Source: Tubulanus polymorphus
Lineage: Eukaryota; Nemertea; Palaeonemertea; Tubulaniformes; Tubulanidae
DNA: 64,000 nucleotides
Direction: 5' to 3'
Assembly: GCF_964204645.1 (NCBI RefSeq)
Contig: NC_134027.1
Location: forward strand, 11,520,485-11,584,484
Both the position numbers and the translations under genes were made by a program. This document shows, piece by piece, positions 53,320 to 64,000 of this stretch. The notes beneath the pieces were generated by a model that saw only the letters and a list, made by a program, of their open reading frames with translations, ran no database searches and had not been told where the DNA came from. Numbering within the stretch: position 1 is the first letter of the stretch; every line of letters begins with the position of its first letter.

Positions 53320-53964
53320 TCACGCATTTGATCCTCCAGTCCCGGCGTTGATGATTTGTCTGGTCTTCGGCCTATGCCTGATGATATGATGGCGGGACTT
53401 GTCTAGATAATCGAAGTAATTGATCTGCAAATGAGCCGCTAGACGTCGCGCCAATTTACGCATTTTTTCCAAATTCGTAGCGTACAACGTAAGTTCGTAC
53501 GAGTCGATCTTGTACCCTCCGACCACGGCGGTATAGTACATTTTTCCGTTCCCGCTCAGTAGTCCGCGCAATCGGATGTAGATGTCATGATAATTACCCG
53601 TATGAACCAGACGTTGTTTTTTGTAATAGTGGAACATTCGTGAGTTTCCGTCAAGTACAAGAGTTCGTTCTTCGCGGTAATTAAGTACCATTGACATGCC
53701 CAGTATTAGTGCAATAATGAAGATGAAGATGAACTGGTCGACAGGCGCCGACAAATACATATAAAGGCATCCTGCAAGACTGACCGTGACGATGAATAAT
53801 CCTAACCAGAACGTCGTCAATCGAATGCGGCAGAGAAATACGTTGGTAAAGATTTCCTCGAATGGATAAAACGGATTATTCGACAGTCTCTTCTTAAATA
53901 TTTCGTCAGCACTTTGCAAAATGCTTGAAAATTCAAATGTTGTAAATATGCCGACGATTGGCAT
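53320..53964 (-). CDS. Two-pass transmembrane protein (possibly TMEM249/CATSPERQ-like)
   Basis: 214 aa in one exon. Two hydrophobic helices close together (residues about 51-71, FWLGLFIVTVSLAGCLYMYL, and 77-93, FIFIFIIALILGMSMVL) are joined by a short loop. The N-terminal arm contains NNPFYPFEEIFTNVF. The C-terminal 120 residues are soluble and basic, with a likely beta-rich part (RTLVLDGNSRMFHYYKK) and a helical part (KMRKLARRLAAHL). Size and layout resemble TMEM249, a sperm cation-channel accessory subunit, but this is from memory and may be wrong. Long open frame and structured composition support a real gene. Confidence 0.6.
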   Translation of the reverse strand: MPIVGIFTTFEFSSILQSADEIFKKRLSNNPFYPFEEIFTNVFLCRIRLTTFWLGLFIVTVSLAGCLYMYLSAPVDQFIFIFIIALILGMSMVLNYREERTLVLDGNSRMFHYYKKQRLVHTGNYHDIYIRLRGLLSGNGKMYYTAVVGGYKIDSYELTLYATNLEKMRKLARRLAAHLQINYFDYLDKSRHHIIRHRPKTRQIINAGTGGSNA

Positions 53965-54165
53965 TTTCAGATTTCACCAACTAGGCCAATACCAAAATTT
54001 CACTTTTTGTCATTGAACCGCTTTAATTGTTGCTTATGGTTTCAAAAAGGACTCCTCAGAAATCATGGACCAGTGAAAAAAAATCATATTATAAGTCGAC
54101 CCTCTAGTAACAATAGTTACGGAAGCACCCTGTGAACATATCTATTTTTTTAGATTCGAGGTTAA

Positions 54166-54186
54166 TTCCGAGTTTGTAACTCGGAA
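54166..54186. repeat. Hairpin followed by conserved tail, copy 1
   Basis: TTCCGAGTT/AACTCGGAA hairpin with a 3-nt loop, then TAAACTAGTTTTCTCA. The same tail follows a TTCCGAGC/GCTCGGAA hairpin at 56201-56224. Confidence 0.65.
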
Positions 54187-54675
54187 TAAACTAGTTTTCT
54201 CATTTAAAAGCGATTTTTTAGAAAATCCGGTTTGTGCCGATACCCCATTTATTTTACGTCTTCTTTTCATGTAAATTTTCTAGTGTTGAACACTGTTTGG
54301 AGTCATGTCGTTTAGAAAACGAAATCAGAAGAAACAATTTTGTGCGGATGCAGCGGCGCCCAGTGAGATAACCCGAAATACATCCGCTGAATTGAAAATA
54401 TTAAGAATGGTTCTTATTTGTATTGTATTTTTATGTGTGAAATCCCGGCATCTTTAGATAGATTGCTACATTACTTCCATATGATTTATGGAATACGCCG
54501 TGGTTTATCTGGAGATGAACTGATGGTCTTGCGCAAGGTAGGAATTTTATAACTCAGTGTTTTTGACTCATCCATAGATTTCTTTGTTTATTGCGCAACA
54601 AATGAAACATTTAGGAAATAAGCTAAACAGGTCCTACTAATAAATTATCTGTGCGAGTCAAAATAAGAAAAAAAT

Positions 54676-55906
54676 AGCTGCAAAGCAGCAATAAGGGGTT
54701 TTCTGCCTTGCAGAATCATATGCAAACCTTTGGTAATTATTATAAATAGAATTAGAATAGAAAAAAATTACCCTCTGTCGGGGTTCGAACACGATATGGT
54801 TGGTGAATGTCAATTCATTTCATCACAATAAGACCATACAAGTTACTTTTGATATGAGATGAGGTGAACAAGCAATATGAGACTATTCAATAAAGGTTAG
54901 CTTGAATTGACGTTTATCGGATTGAAACCAAAAACGGCGGTTCCGAATTCGTTGGAGTGAAAACCATAAGTTCTATTTCAATGGAATTCAAACCCAATGA
55001 TGACTAGCACTGTCGGACAAAAAAAAAATATTTGAAATATTTTCACATCCGAAATAAAATCTGTGTTGTAAATGTAAATATTTTCTCACCGAGATAATAC
55101 AAGTTCCATCTCCATCGCTACGAAACAAGCAATACTCAGCAAGACACCGTGTACATGTATCACACAACATATGACCTTCTAAATAAGTTTGTTTGACGAT
55201 TCAGATTAAATTTAGAATTTGCTGAAGACATTGCCGCTATTGTCGTATGTATACAACCAAATATCATAAGGACTGGGTAACTCATATATAACTCATATAT
55301 ATATAACTTGTATATAAGATAGTAATCCTAAGAAAATCATTAGGGTTTCTGCCGCTTTCGCAGAAGCCCTGTTGTTATTCTGTACATTATTAGGCCAAAA
55401 ATGATACTTTTTTCTCATTTTCAAAATCCCTGAAAATGACCAGGCAGGCATGTGTTTATTTTTATTCTTTATTTTGAATGAATTTTTGGAAATATTGACC
55501 AGGCAGGCAGCATTCATATTTTTGAAACAATATTTTGGATTTTATCATCATCATTCTCTTTTTCACATAGTATATTACTGAGTGTATACTACTGCACCTG
55601 AATTCCACTGTCGTTGAAGTCGGAAATAATGTACCCTTCACACGACGGCGTCTAACGTAACGTGTGCACACACTTGAAGTTGATCAGGCTTCAATGAAGG
55701 GGGTGGTGGGGAAGGGCAATTTGTTACTACAATTGAAATATAAGGACTTGTGGAGGTTAGGTCTGTTTCAATTATACTAGGTGACGCTGCTTCAAAATAG
55801 CAATAATAATGTTATGAACTGATGACACTAATTTCAACGAAGTATATAACATTTAAACAAGTAAGGCAGAAGCCCGTTATCGCTTCTTTGCAGCTATATT
55901 TACTAC
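54676..55906. repeat. Inverted-repeat-bounded segment
   Basis: TAGCTGCAAAGCAGCAATAAGG...TTCTGCCTT at 54675-54709 has an inverse counterpart (AAGGCAGAAGCCCGTTATCG...TTTGCAGCTA) at about 55862-55901. Another related hairpin lies between at 55342-55370. May be a degraded element of ~1.2 kb. Confidence 0.45.
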
Positions 55907-56200
55907 AGTTATTGACAAACCGATAAGGTTTCCTTGAAACGACAAGTGATAGATTTCATCCCAGCGTTCATCAGCAGGGCCTATTTGTACCACCGCATTC
56001 TTGAAATTCAGGTAATGCGAATGTTTTTGCATTTGCGACAAAGATTGGCGCAATGAGTCGAGGATAAAAAGTCAGTTTCAAAATTTAGAAAACGATTATT
56101 TTTTGCCACGTTCCGGTTCGCATGTCAGAGTCGGTCTTTTACGGCAATCGTGTGAGATCGGTCTATGATTTCTGCATGAATTGCAATCTCGTTGTTTATA

Positions 56201-56224
56201 TTCCGAGCTTATCATTGCTCGGAA
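56201..56224. repeat. Hairpin followed by conserved tail, copy 2
   Basis: TTCCGAGC/GCTCGGAA with an 8-nt loop followed by TAAACTAGTTTTCTCA, as at 54166-54186. Confidence 0.65.
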
Positions 56225-57110
56225 TAAACTAGTTTTCTCAGTTAAAAAGGCCGGTTTGCTCAGTTGTTACATGTTACTGGGATCACGAGAGGGTCCCAGT
56301 TGTGGTGAAATTGGTGCGCCCCGTCATCGCTATAGATGTATATCGTCATCCAGTGCACCTCGTCGCGTCGATTTCGACGTAGTTGGTCAAACGATGGATC
56401 GATTTCGTACTCGTGAGACGACTCCGGACGCGACGGAGGCATTGACAAAATATCGATATCTCGTTTATTTTGCCAAAGCCTCGAAATCTTGTTATGCTGC
56501 AGAGGAACCATCGGCGGGTTATGAACAGCGGGTCGAAAATTTTCCGAAATCGGCTGTAGCACATTTTGATCATATTATATCATCCAAATGCCGTTTCAGA
56601 CCATCTTCATTATGTATATTTTCTCTATAGTTCTCATTCTGTACTGTCATTAGCTACTGTTGATTTTGAGCACAGTCTTTGTGCGCACAGGTCTGCAGGT
56701 ATATACTTGATATAGGTTCTCGCGCGCTCATGTTTTTTTTCACGCTTGTGATTTGATGTTGACATGGTTTCTAGTTAAGTAAAGGTCTCACAGTGATGTA
56801 AGAAGTAGTTTTGCGTAGCCTAATTGTTCGCCTTTATTTCTTGTTTTCCATAAATCGAGATCATATAAAAATCCACGTGACTATTATCAGCTACCGTACT
56901 TCGTTTGGTCAGATATGACGAAAATAGCATATCGTTAAATATTCAAGACCATTCAAATTGCCTTATTGAAAAATCATTATCGAGGCGTGACAAATATCGC
57001 CCTACAATACGTAGGCAACTTGTAGTACTTTAGGCTTGCAGTATATCGCAGTACTGCACCGTACACTAGTCTGCAGTGAAATAAATACCAGTACCGGTAC
57101 ACACTTCGAT

Positions 57111-60100
57111 ATGGATGCAATAACGTTGACACTAATTGCTTGTTTTCTTGCGATTGTCTACTTCTTTTTGAATCGAAAACGTTACAATCTTCCACCGGGA
57201 CCTAAAGGTTATCCTTTCGTCGGAAATACGTTTGGTAAGCCTGATTAAATTCGAATTTCGCTAGTATTCTATATATTCACAGGGGTGTCTCATAATGTGT
57301 TACCGAAGATTAATTGTTCATTGACCATAATTAATATCAATGGAACAATCCGTATTTTTTGTTTTTGGTTCGACACAATTTCGTAACTATTAAAAAAACA
57401 TGGTGCAATTGCAATTCAATATTCCATCCTATATCAAACATCACTTCTACCAATCCAAGCCCCAAAAAGTTAATTCCATTTGATTGATCAGTCTTAAAAG
57501 CTTCAGTAACACTGTCTACTAATTTTAGTTTATTTTATATACTTCAAGTAAAAGTAATATAAGTATGTGACCCACATACATTCTTATGTAACAGAGTTCA
57601 AAAAAGAAGGTCGACCACTTTATAAACACTTCATAGAATTGGCAAAGGAACATGGCGACATATTCAATTTCAGATTAGGTAACGTCAAATTTCTATTGGA
57701 TGGTTTATGTTTTATGAATGTTAATCAGTCACACATAGGCTAATTTCGTTTATAACTCTTTGACAGGAATTGGGAGACCAGAAAATATAATCGTATTAAA
57801 CAATGCCGATTTGGTAACGAATGCGTTCGTTCAAAGTTCTGACTTCGATTATCGGCCATCGTCCTGGTCATGTAATTATTCCCACCGTTTTTTCTAAAGT
57901 CTATATCTAGTCGAGTGTTGTGTAACTGTTTGATAATTTGCTCAATCCATTCGATATCATTTGGTTGTAGTTCTATTCTTTACGGATGGAGGGCGAGATA
58001 TTATTTTGGGTAAGCCGGACGATCCAGTTTGGAGAATACAACGTAAGATAACTACATCTGGTCTAAGGTAAACCGTGTTTAATGTTTCCGCCTATATCGG
58101 TACATGAGGTTCATTATGAACAAACAAAAAATAAAAAATTGTTAATTTCCTGCAGGAATTTCCTGAGTGGATCCAGACTGGATAGTAAAATACAAGCGTC
58201 GGTTGAAAAAGGTGTTGCTGAATTCGATAAAGTCAATGGGAAACCAATAGAAATTAAACCCATTCTCAATCTAATGATTTACAACGTAATCTGTGATATG
58301 TTGTTTAATTTGCAGTAAGTTAAACACATATTGATACGATTTCTATTCCGCTTTATGTATAGATTATGCGACTGAATTTGGAATTTTGATCTAAAGGTTT
58401 GATTTTAACGATAAAGATTTCAAAAATCTGTACACAAACTTGGCGGAAGTCGATGAGATATTCGGTAATGGTTTATTAGAGGACGCTATGCCCTTCGTGC
58501 AGTATTTGCCATTCAAAACGAGCAGCACGAAAAGAGCCATGGAAATATACGCATACATAATGGCTTTCTTCGAAACACAATTCCGTGAACACGTTAACAA
58601 GTATGACTCGGGTACGTGGGCATTCTATCATTCTATTCATGAACGTACGGTAATTATATTTCTTCTGGTTTTCGATTTTATAAAGCATATCAAGTGATAC
58701 TACTTTGATATTTGCAGAGAATATTGGAGATCTTATTGACTTCTTGATTAATGCTAGAGAAAAACTACGCGAGGAAGATGCTGAACTAGCTGAAAAGTTC
58801 TCTGACCGACATCTCATTCAAACTATTAGTGATGGATTTAGCGGTAATGTCGCAAATCCTAGTATCGAATTTCATTGCAAATTTGTGTAATTAGCCAACT
58901 TGGGACTTTAGTCCCAGCGGGCTATTGCGTTCACTTTTCGTCCGTCGTCCGTCCGTCCGTAGACGAAATCCAGTTATTTTGGGAAGTTTTGAAGACGTTT
59001 CAAGGTAATGTCTTGATATTTGGTTTATGCATGTACCTACCCTAGACATATCTTCACCCCAAAAACTGGCCCTGTCAGATTAAAGATGGCCGACTGGCAG
59101 CAATTGTTGTTCGCCAAAATCAGCACTTTTTACACATTTTCGAAGTTTTTGAGGGAAATTTCGAAGACGCTTAAATCAATTACCTTGATCGTTCGTATTT
59201 ATTTGTATCCCCCAAGGGCCCATCAGCAAAAGAAAAATTGGGTCGATCGGACTCAAGATGGTTGTCCTGTGACCTTTTCTTGTGCCCAAAAATGTCAATT
59301 TTAGCCCACTTTAGTCCCATCGGGCTATTGCGTTCACTTTTCGTCCGTCGTCCGTCCGTCTGTCCGTCCGTAGACGGAATCCAGTTATTTTGGGAAGTTT
59401 TGAAGACGCTTCAAGGTAACGTCTTGATATTTGGGTTACACATGTATCTACCCTAGACCCATCTTCAGCCCAAAAACTGGCCCTGTCAGAATCAAGATGG
59501 CCGACTGGCAGCCATTGTTGTTCGCCAAAATCAGCACTTTTTACACATTTTTGAATTTTTTGAGGGAAATTTTGAAGACGCTTTGATCAATTAGCTTGAT
59601 CTTTCGGATGTATGTGAATCCCCCCAGGGCCCATCAGCATAACAAAAATTAGGTCGATCAGACTCAAGATGGCCGTCCTATGACCTTTTCAGTGCCCAAA
59701 AATGTTAATTTTGGCCCGAATCCTGAGTCCTGTAGCTTCTTACTGGTTTTCCATTTCTCATTGCAATTAGTGATGGGTATTCTTTGGAAAGGGATGTTTT
59801 ATACCTGAGACAGGTATTTTTCATCAGCCAATTATGACGCAATTGGCGGCCATCTTGGTGTCATCAGTACTCATTCGTAGGTGGGAAAAGGTTTTCGATA
59901 TTACATTGATACCTAAGCATATTTTGCTACCACAATCAATAAGAAAGTTGTAGCTCATAATGTGTTCTATGATTGTGGTGAGTTTCAAGGTAATTGGATT
60001 TTCGTATATGGCCACCAGGGGGCGTTGAATAATACAATATCTTCGCATTTCTTTATTATATTCGTACCTATGCATATTTAGTAACCACAATAAATTGGAA

Positions 60101-62066
60101 AGTTGTAGCTCATGACATCATCTATGATTGTTGCGAGTTTTAAGGACATTAGTTTTTCTATATGGTCACCAGGGGGCGTTGAATAGTAGAATAACTTAGT
60201 ATTTCCTTATTATATTGTTACCTAGGCATATTTTGTTACCATGATCAATTGCAAAGTTGTAGTTCATGACATGTTCTATGATTGTTGTGAGTTTAGAGGT
60301 CATTGGGTTTTGAATATGGTCACCAGGGGGCGTTGAATAGTAGAATAACTTAGTATTTCCATATTAAATTGGTAACAGGGCATATTTTGTTATCACAATC
60401 AATTACAAAATCGTAGCTGCTGACATGTTCTATGATTGCGGTGAGTTTCAAGGTCATTGGTTTTTGTATATGGTCACCAGGGGGCGTTGAATATTGAAAT
60501 TGTTAGATTGTTGAGCATTTGGAACCACTTCCCAAACGGGCATGGTGTACCTGGACCCCTAGTTTGTCCTATAGCTTCCTAATGGGTTGCCATTTTTCAT
60601 TGCAATTTGTGATGGGTATTCTTTGGAAAGGGAACTCTTATACCCGAGACAGGTATATTTGATCAGGCAATTATGATGCAATTGGCGGCCATCTTGGTGT
60701 CATCAGTACTCATTCGTAGGTGGAAAAAAGTTTTCCCACATTATATTGATACTTAAGCATATCTTGTTATTTTTTTATCGATTGGAAAGTTGTAGCTCAT
60801 GACATGGTCTATGATTGTGGTGAGTTTCAAGGACATTAGTTATCCTATATGGTCCCTAGGGGGCGTTGAATAGTAGAATAACTTAGTATTTCCTTATTAT
60901 TTTGGTACCTAGGCATATTTTGTTACCATGATCAATTGCAAAGTTGTAGCTCATGACATGTTCTATGATAATGGTGAGTTTCAAGGTCATTGGGCTTCGC
61001 ATATGGTCACCAGAGGGCGGTGAATAGTAGTATTACTTAGTATTTCCATATCATATTGGTAACTAGGCATATTTTGTTACGACATTCAATTGCAAAATTG
61101 TAGCTGCTGACATGTTCTATGATTGTGATGAGTTTCAAGGTCATTGGATTTTTCAAGGTCATCGGATGGGGCGTTGAATATTGAAATTGTTAGATTGTTG
61201 AGCATCTGAAACCACTTCCCAAGTGGGCATGGTGTCCCTGGACCCCTAGTTTTTTAAATGATTTTGAATTAATGAGTTTCACACAATATTGTGTTCATTT
61301 TTATCTGTTGATATTAGCGGGAGTGGATACATCAACTCATTCACTGAATTGGTTGTTTTACTTCATGGCAAAACATCCCGATATACAAGACCGAGTTCAC
61401 AAAGAAATAGATGGAGTCATCGGTAAGTAAAGTATACGTTTTGATTCTGAAAGTAAAGATTTTTATGTTCATTTATCTAATTTTCATTTTCAATTTCAAA
61501 GGTAATCGACAACCGACAATCAATGATAAATCAAATTTGATATATTGTGAGGCGGCCATCCTTGAAACATTGCGAATTTGCCCGGTTGGTCCAATAACAT
61601 TTCGGGCAGCCAGTGTCGATACTAAACTCGGTAATATCAGCAATCAGTTCTCTAGAAAGAGTTCCATGCCACACCTGATTACAGCAAATTCCATTCGAAT
61701 GTTTCAGATGGTTATGACATACCAAAGGGTTCTCAAGTTTGGGCAAATATATATGCGTGTCACCACGACTCGAGAGTCTGGGACGACGCCGAGGATTTCA
61801 AACCAGAGCGATTCATTGACGAAGCTGACGGTAAAATCGTCGCTCGTCCTAAATCCTGGTTGACTTTTGGTGCCGGAAAACGAGCCTGTATCGGTGAGAA
61901 CCCCGCCAAACATCAAGTATTCGTGTTTTTCGTCAGCTTGATGCAGAGATTTACGTTCGGTTTCCCAGACGAAAACTATCTGAAGCGTAGACCGACGGAA
62001 TTAGATGATAACGGTATTGTGTGTATGGCAAAACCGTACGAGGTGATCGTCAGCACCCGCTCTTAA
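57111..62066 (+). CDS. Cytochrome P450 monooxygenase, copy B
   Basis: Ten exons: 57111-57234, 57595-57678, 57767-57871, 57971-58067, 58156-58314, 58397-58611, 58718-58843, 61318-61422, 61502-61630, 61708-62066, giving 500 aa. Every exon has the same length and phase as copy A, and most of the protein is identical or similar. All P450 signatures are present: AGVDTSTHSLNW, ETLR, PERF and FGAGKRACIGEN with Cys442. Intron 6 here uses a normal GT donor (CGG|GTACGT). Intron 7 is 2,474 bp against 102 bp in copy A because tandem-core elements inserted. The short intron 9 (77 bp) looks like a frameshift if ignored: the reading resumes at DGYDIPKGSQVW. Copies A and B are divergent with start codons 9.75 kb apart. 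Confidence 0.95.
58893..61250 (+). mobile_element. Hairpin-ended tandem-core elements, copies E-F-G, in P450-B intron 7
   Basis: A truncated copy (about 58893-59300) is followed by a full one (about 59300-60565) and another partial (to 61250). Starts carry AGCCCACTT and GGGACTTTAGTCCC; then TCCGTCCG microsatellites; then a core in which CACCAGGGGGCG recurs at 60013, 60167, 60321 and 60475, exactly 154 bp apart. Ends read GTCCCTGGACCCCTAG after a CCACTTCCCAA.TGG hairpin. Layout resembles pearl/DINE-1-type Helentron-associated elements. Noncoding. Confidence 0.75.
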
Positions 62067-62514
62067 TTTGATTAACTATGATGACAAGATTGACATATAT
62101 TTTAGACGTAATTGGATTTGTTTCTTTGAAGTAGTAAATTATCTCCCGTTGCAGGAACAACGCGGTCAACTGCTATTTTGTTGTCTATTTGTACAATATC
62201 AATCATCAAACTACACGCAACACCAAAATATTCTCTCAACAATTTAAAGAATCTTATTATATAATACTAACGAATCCAATCTATGTGCTGAACGCAGCTG
62301 ACCTACTTCTTCCACTTACATATACACAGTGTCCCAAAATATGTCCCTATTTTCATCTGGAAAAAAAATTGTTGTAAGATTTGATTCTGACAAATGTGCA
62401 CGAATTTAAAGCACAAACCTAGGAGTTTTTGGTTCGATGATCATTTCTTACCTCTTCATAGTTTTGCGCTAGGAAAATCGGTGAAGTGTGTACCAGCCAT
62501 CCTGAGCACGAAAT
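62067..62514. other. Short intergenic region after P450-B
   Basis: No gene or clear repeat seen apart from a CAGTGTCCCAAAATATGTCC stretch at 62326-62346 that could be a transposon end. Confidence 0.4.
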
Positions 62515-62995
62515 AATGCGTATAGATTAGTCATCCTGGTGGGTTGATTGATAAGGGAGACAAATGAATTTGAAATAATATTACATGTATTTATAAATGT
62601 ATCACATTGTGAATTATGACCATTATTACCGAAATCGATATCAAAATCACCTAGAATTACAACGTTCAGTTTTTCAGTATTTACCTGTGCTGAGAATTTA
62701 GAAAATTCCTCAATAAAGTTTTGAACTTTTTCGCTTGGAGTACGATAAATACAACCTATCACAAATTTTTTTCGTGTGATAACCGTTTCGATAAATATAC
62801 TTTCTCCCAGACATAAATCGTGTCTTATTTTGAAAGGAATGGAGTTGTGAATAAGTATACCGACGCCGCCACCTCCTTTATTAGTGCTACTTTTAAAAAC
62901 ACTAGTATAGTTAGGTATATTGTATAAAGATTCATTTGGATGATTACTATCCGTCCAAGTCTCTGATAAACCGATTACAGAAAATGCATGGTTTT
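62515..62995 (-). pseudogene. LINE endonuclease fragment (inverted)
   Basis: Reading from 62991 downward: FSVIGLSETWTDSNHPN, GGGGVGILIHNS, FVIGCIYRTPSEKV, VVILGDFDIDF, then NQPTRMTN before homology stops near 62520. These are the core motifs of the LINE endonuclease, with catalytic Glu in SETW and Asp in GDFD. The part carrying SDH is missing. Confidence 0.85.
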
Positions 62996-64000
62996 AGCTG
63001 ACCTAAATCGGGGAATCACATTACTGAGTTGTATTAGTAAGTTATTCACAAGTATATTAAACGATCGTCTCCATGAATTTCTTGAATCAAATGAACTCCT
63101 GAATAGAAATCAAGCCGGATTTCGAAAAAATCATAGCATTTTGGATCACATTTTCACCCTTCACTCAGTAATTGACACCCTTTTTAGAAAGAAGCGAAAG
63201 CTCTATTGTATTTTTATTGACTACCAAAAGGCATTTGATACAATATGGCGAAAGGCACTGTGGCACAAACTTATCTCAACAGGTATCACCGGAAATATCC
63301 TAAACGTAATTCATAATATGTATAAACATATCAAATCCATAGTTCACGTGCAGGGTCAATCCTCAGGTTGTTTTCTTAGTAACATAGGATTGAGACAAGG
63401 GGAAAATTTATCGCCAGTGCTTTTTTCTATATTTGTCAATGACCTTGAGGCTTCATTAATTGAAAGTGGTTGTCAAGGGATTTCATCTCCCTTCGAAAAC
63501 GAAGATCTATGGGTTCAGCTACTAGTTCTTCTGTACGCAGATGATACGATCTTATTGGCCGATAGTGCAAGTGCACTTCAGAAAAACCTCGATATGTTGG
63601 TCGCTTATTGTAAAAGGTGGAAATTAGTAATCAATATTAGTAAAACTAAAGCTATTGTATTCGAAAAAAGGAAGTCTATTAGACAACCCGTATTTAATAT
63701 CGATGGAGTATTAATCGAAACTGTATCTGAATTTAAATATTTAGGTGTGCTTTTTAATTATACAGGAAACTTTGCAAAATGTAAAAAGCTGACTTGTGAA
63801 CACGCAAAGAAGGCGCTTATATTTGTTCTTAAGAAAGTTCAACATTTTTCTCTTGACTTTGATACTGCTTTCCAAGTCTTTGACGCAATGGTTGGATCGA
63901 TTTTAACATTTGGTTGTGAGGTGTGGGGCTTTGGAAATTTTGATGTTATTGAAAAAATTCATTTAACATTTTGTAAATATCTGCTAAGCCTCAAGAGGTC
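62996..64000 (+). pseudogene. LINE reverse transcriptase, 5'-truncated, runs off window
   Basis: One open frame from about 62999 to the window end, starting inside the domain at RGITLLSCISKLFTSILNDR. Motifs: NQAGFRKNHSILDHIF, IFIDYQKAFDTIWR, GLRQGENLSPVLFSIF, YADDTILLAD (catalytic Asp pair) and KYLGVLFNYTGNF. The family differs from the LINE at 4.2-8.4 kb, which has FADD and GVSQGS. It joins directly to the endonuclease fragment in opposite orientation. Confidence 0.85.

Larger units (their letters stand above)
53965..57110. other. Intergenic region upstream of P450-B
   Basis: A 50-codon frame opens at 54305 (MSFRKRNQKKQ...) and a further open stretch, DRLLHYFHMIYGIRRGLSG, runs to a possible donor at about 54537. 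Together they may be exons of an unknown small gene, or chance. Hairpin repeats are at 54166-54186, 56201-56224 and 55342-55370. A 120-codon frame at 56264-56630 is not recognisable. The last ~70 bp match the P450-A promoter, inverted. Confidence 0.4.

Noticed and set aside
56181-56630. 149-codon frame upstream of P450-B
   Set aside because: No domain, biased composition, and open frames in other phases of the same stretch; not supported as a gene.
61630-61710. Apparent frameshift in P450-B between DTKL and GYDIP
   Set aside because: A 77-bp GT-AG intron is present at the same place in copy A; splicing gives KLDGYDIPKG in frame in both.

Overview
This is a 64-kb window of a metazoan nuclear genome. 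The genes are split by GT-AG introns with conserved animal exon phases, intergenic DNA is AT-rich, and transposon relics are dense. Family content points to a lophotrochozoan, perhaps a mollusc or brachiopod: an LDLa plus LRRNT relic of the GRL101-like receptor type, a clan-2-type P450 pair, and hairpin-ended elements with a 154-bp tandem core resembling the bivalve 'pearl' layout. That taxonomic call is inference.

Region 1-12.6 kb: the 5' two exons of a seven-transmembrane receptor run off the left edge on the minus strand, then PQBP1 (six exons, plus). PQBP1 intron 1 is 6.4 kb. It holds a foldback element and a nearly full-length LINE (ORF1 plus endonuclease/reverse transcriptase ORF2), both enclosed by a ~210-bp inverted repeat.

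Region 14.4-35 kb holds three nuclear genes for mitochondrial proteins in a row: SLC25A3 (phosphate carrier, minus), PDHB (pyruvate dehydrogenase E1 beta, plus) and tafazzin (cardiolipin acyltransferase, plus). SLC25A3 and PDHB are head to head, with start codons 604 bp apart, and share an intergenic region with two NRF-1-type palindromes. PDHB intron 2 carries a 2.85-kb DNA transposon with terminal inverted repeats, a 6-bp target-site duplication and a three-exon transposase-like gene broken by one stop codon.

Region 35-44.7 kb is repeat-rich and nearly gene-free. It contains hairpin-ended tandem-core elements, a ~475-bp tandem duplication, inverted SINE-like copies, a broken LDLa/LRRNT receptor relic, a receptor fragment, a short inverted-repeat element and a 1.76-kb foldback structure.

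Region 44.7-62.1 kb is an inverted duplication of a ten-exon cytochrome P450 gene. The two copies are divergent, with identical lengths for all ten exons and start codons 9.75 kb apart. Between them lie an intact single-exon class A GPCR, a small two-pass membrane protein gene and a near-identical 128-bp GPCR fragment. One P450 copy has a short intron 7; the other has intron 7 expanded to 2.5 kb by the tandem-core elements. The window ends (62.5-64 kb) in a LINE with its endonuclease part inverted relative to its reverse transcriptase part.

Coding exons were joined by eye from splice signals, phase agreement and remembered family conservation. No search or alignment was run.
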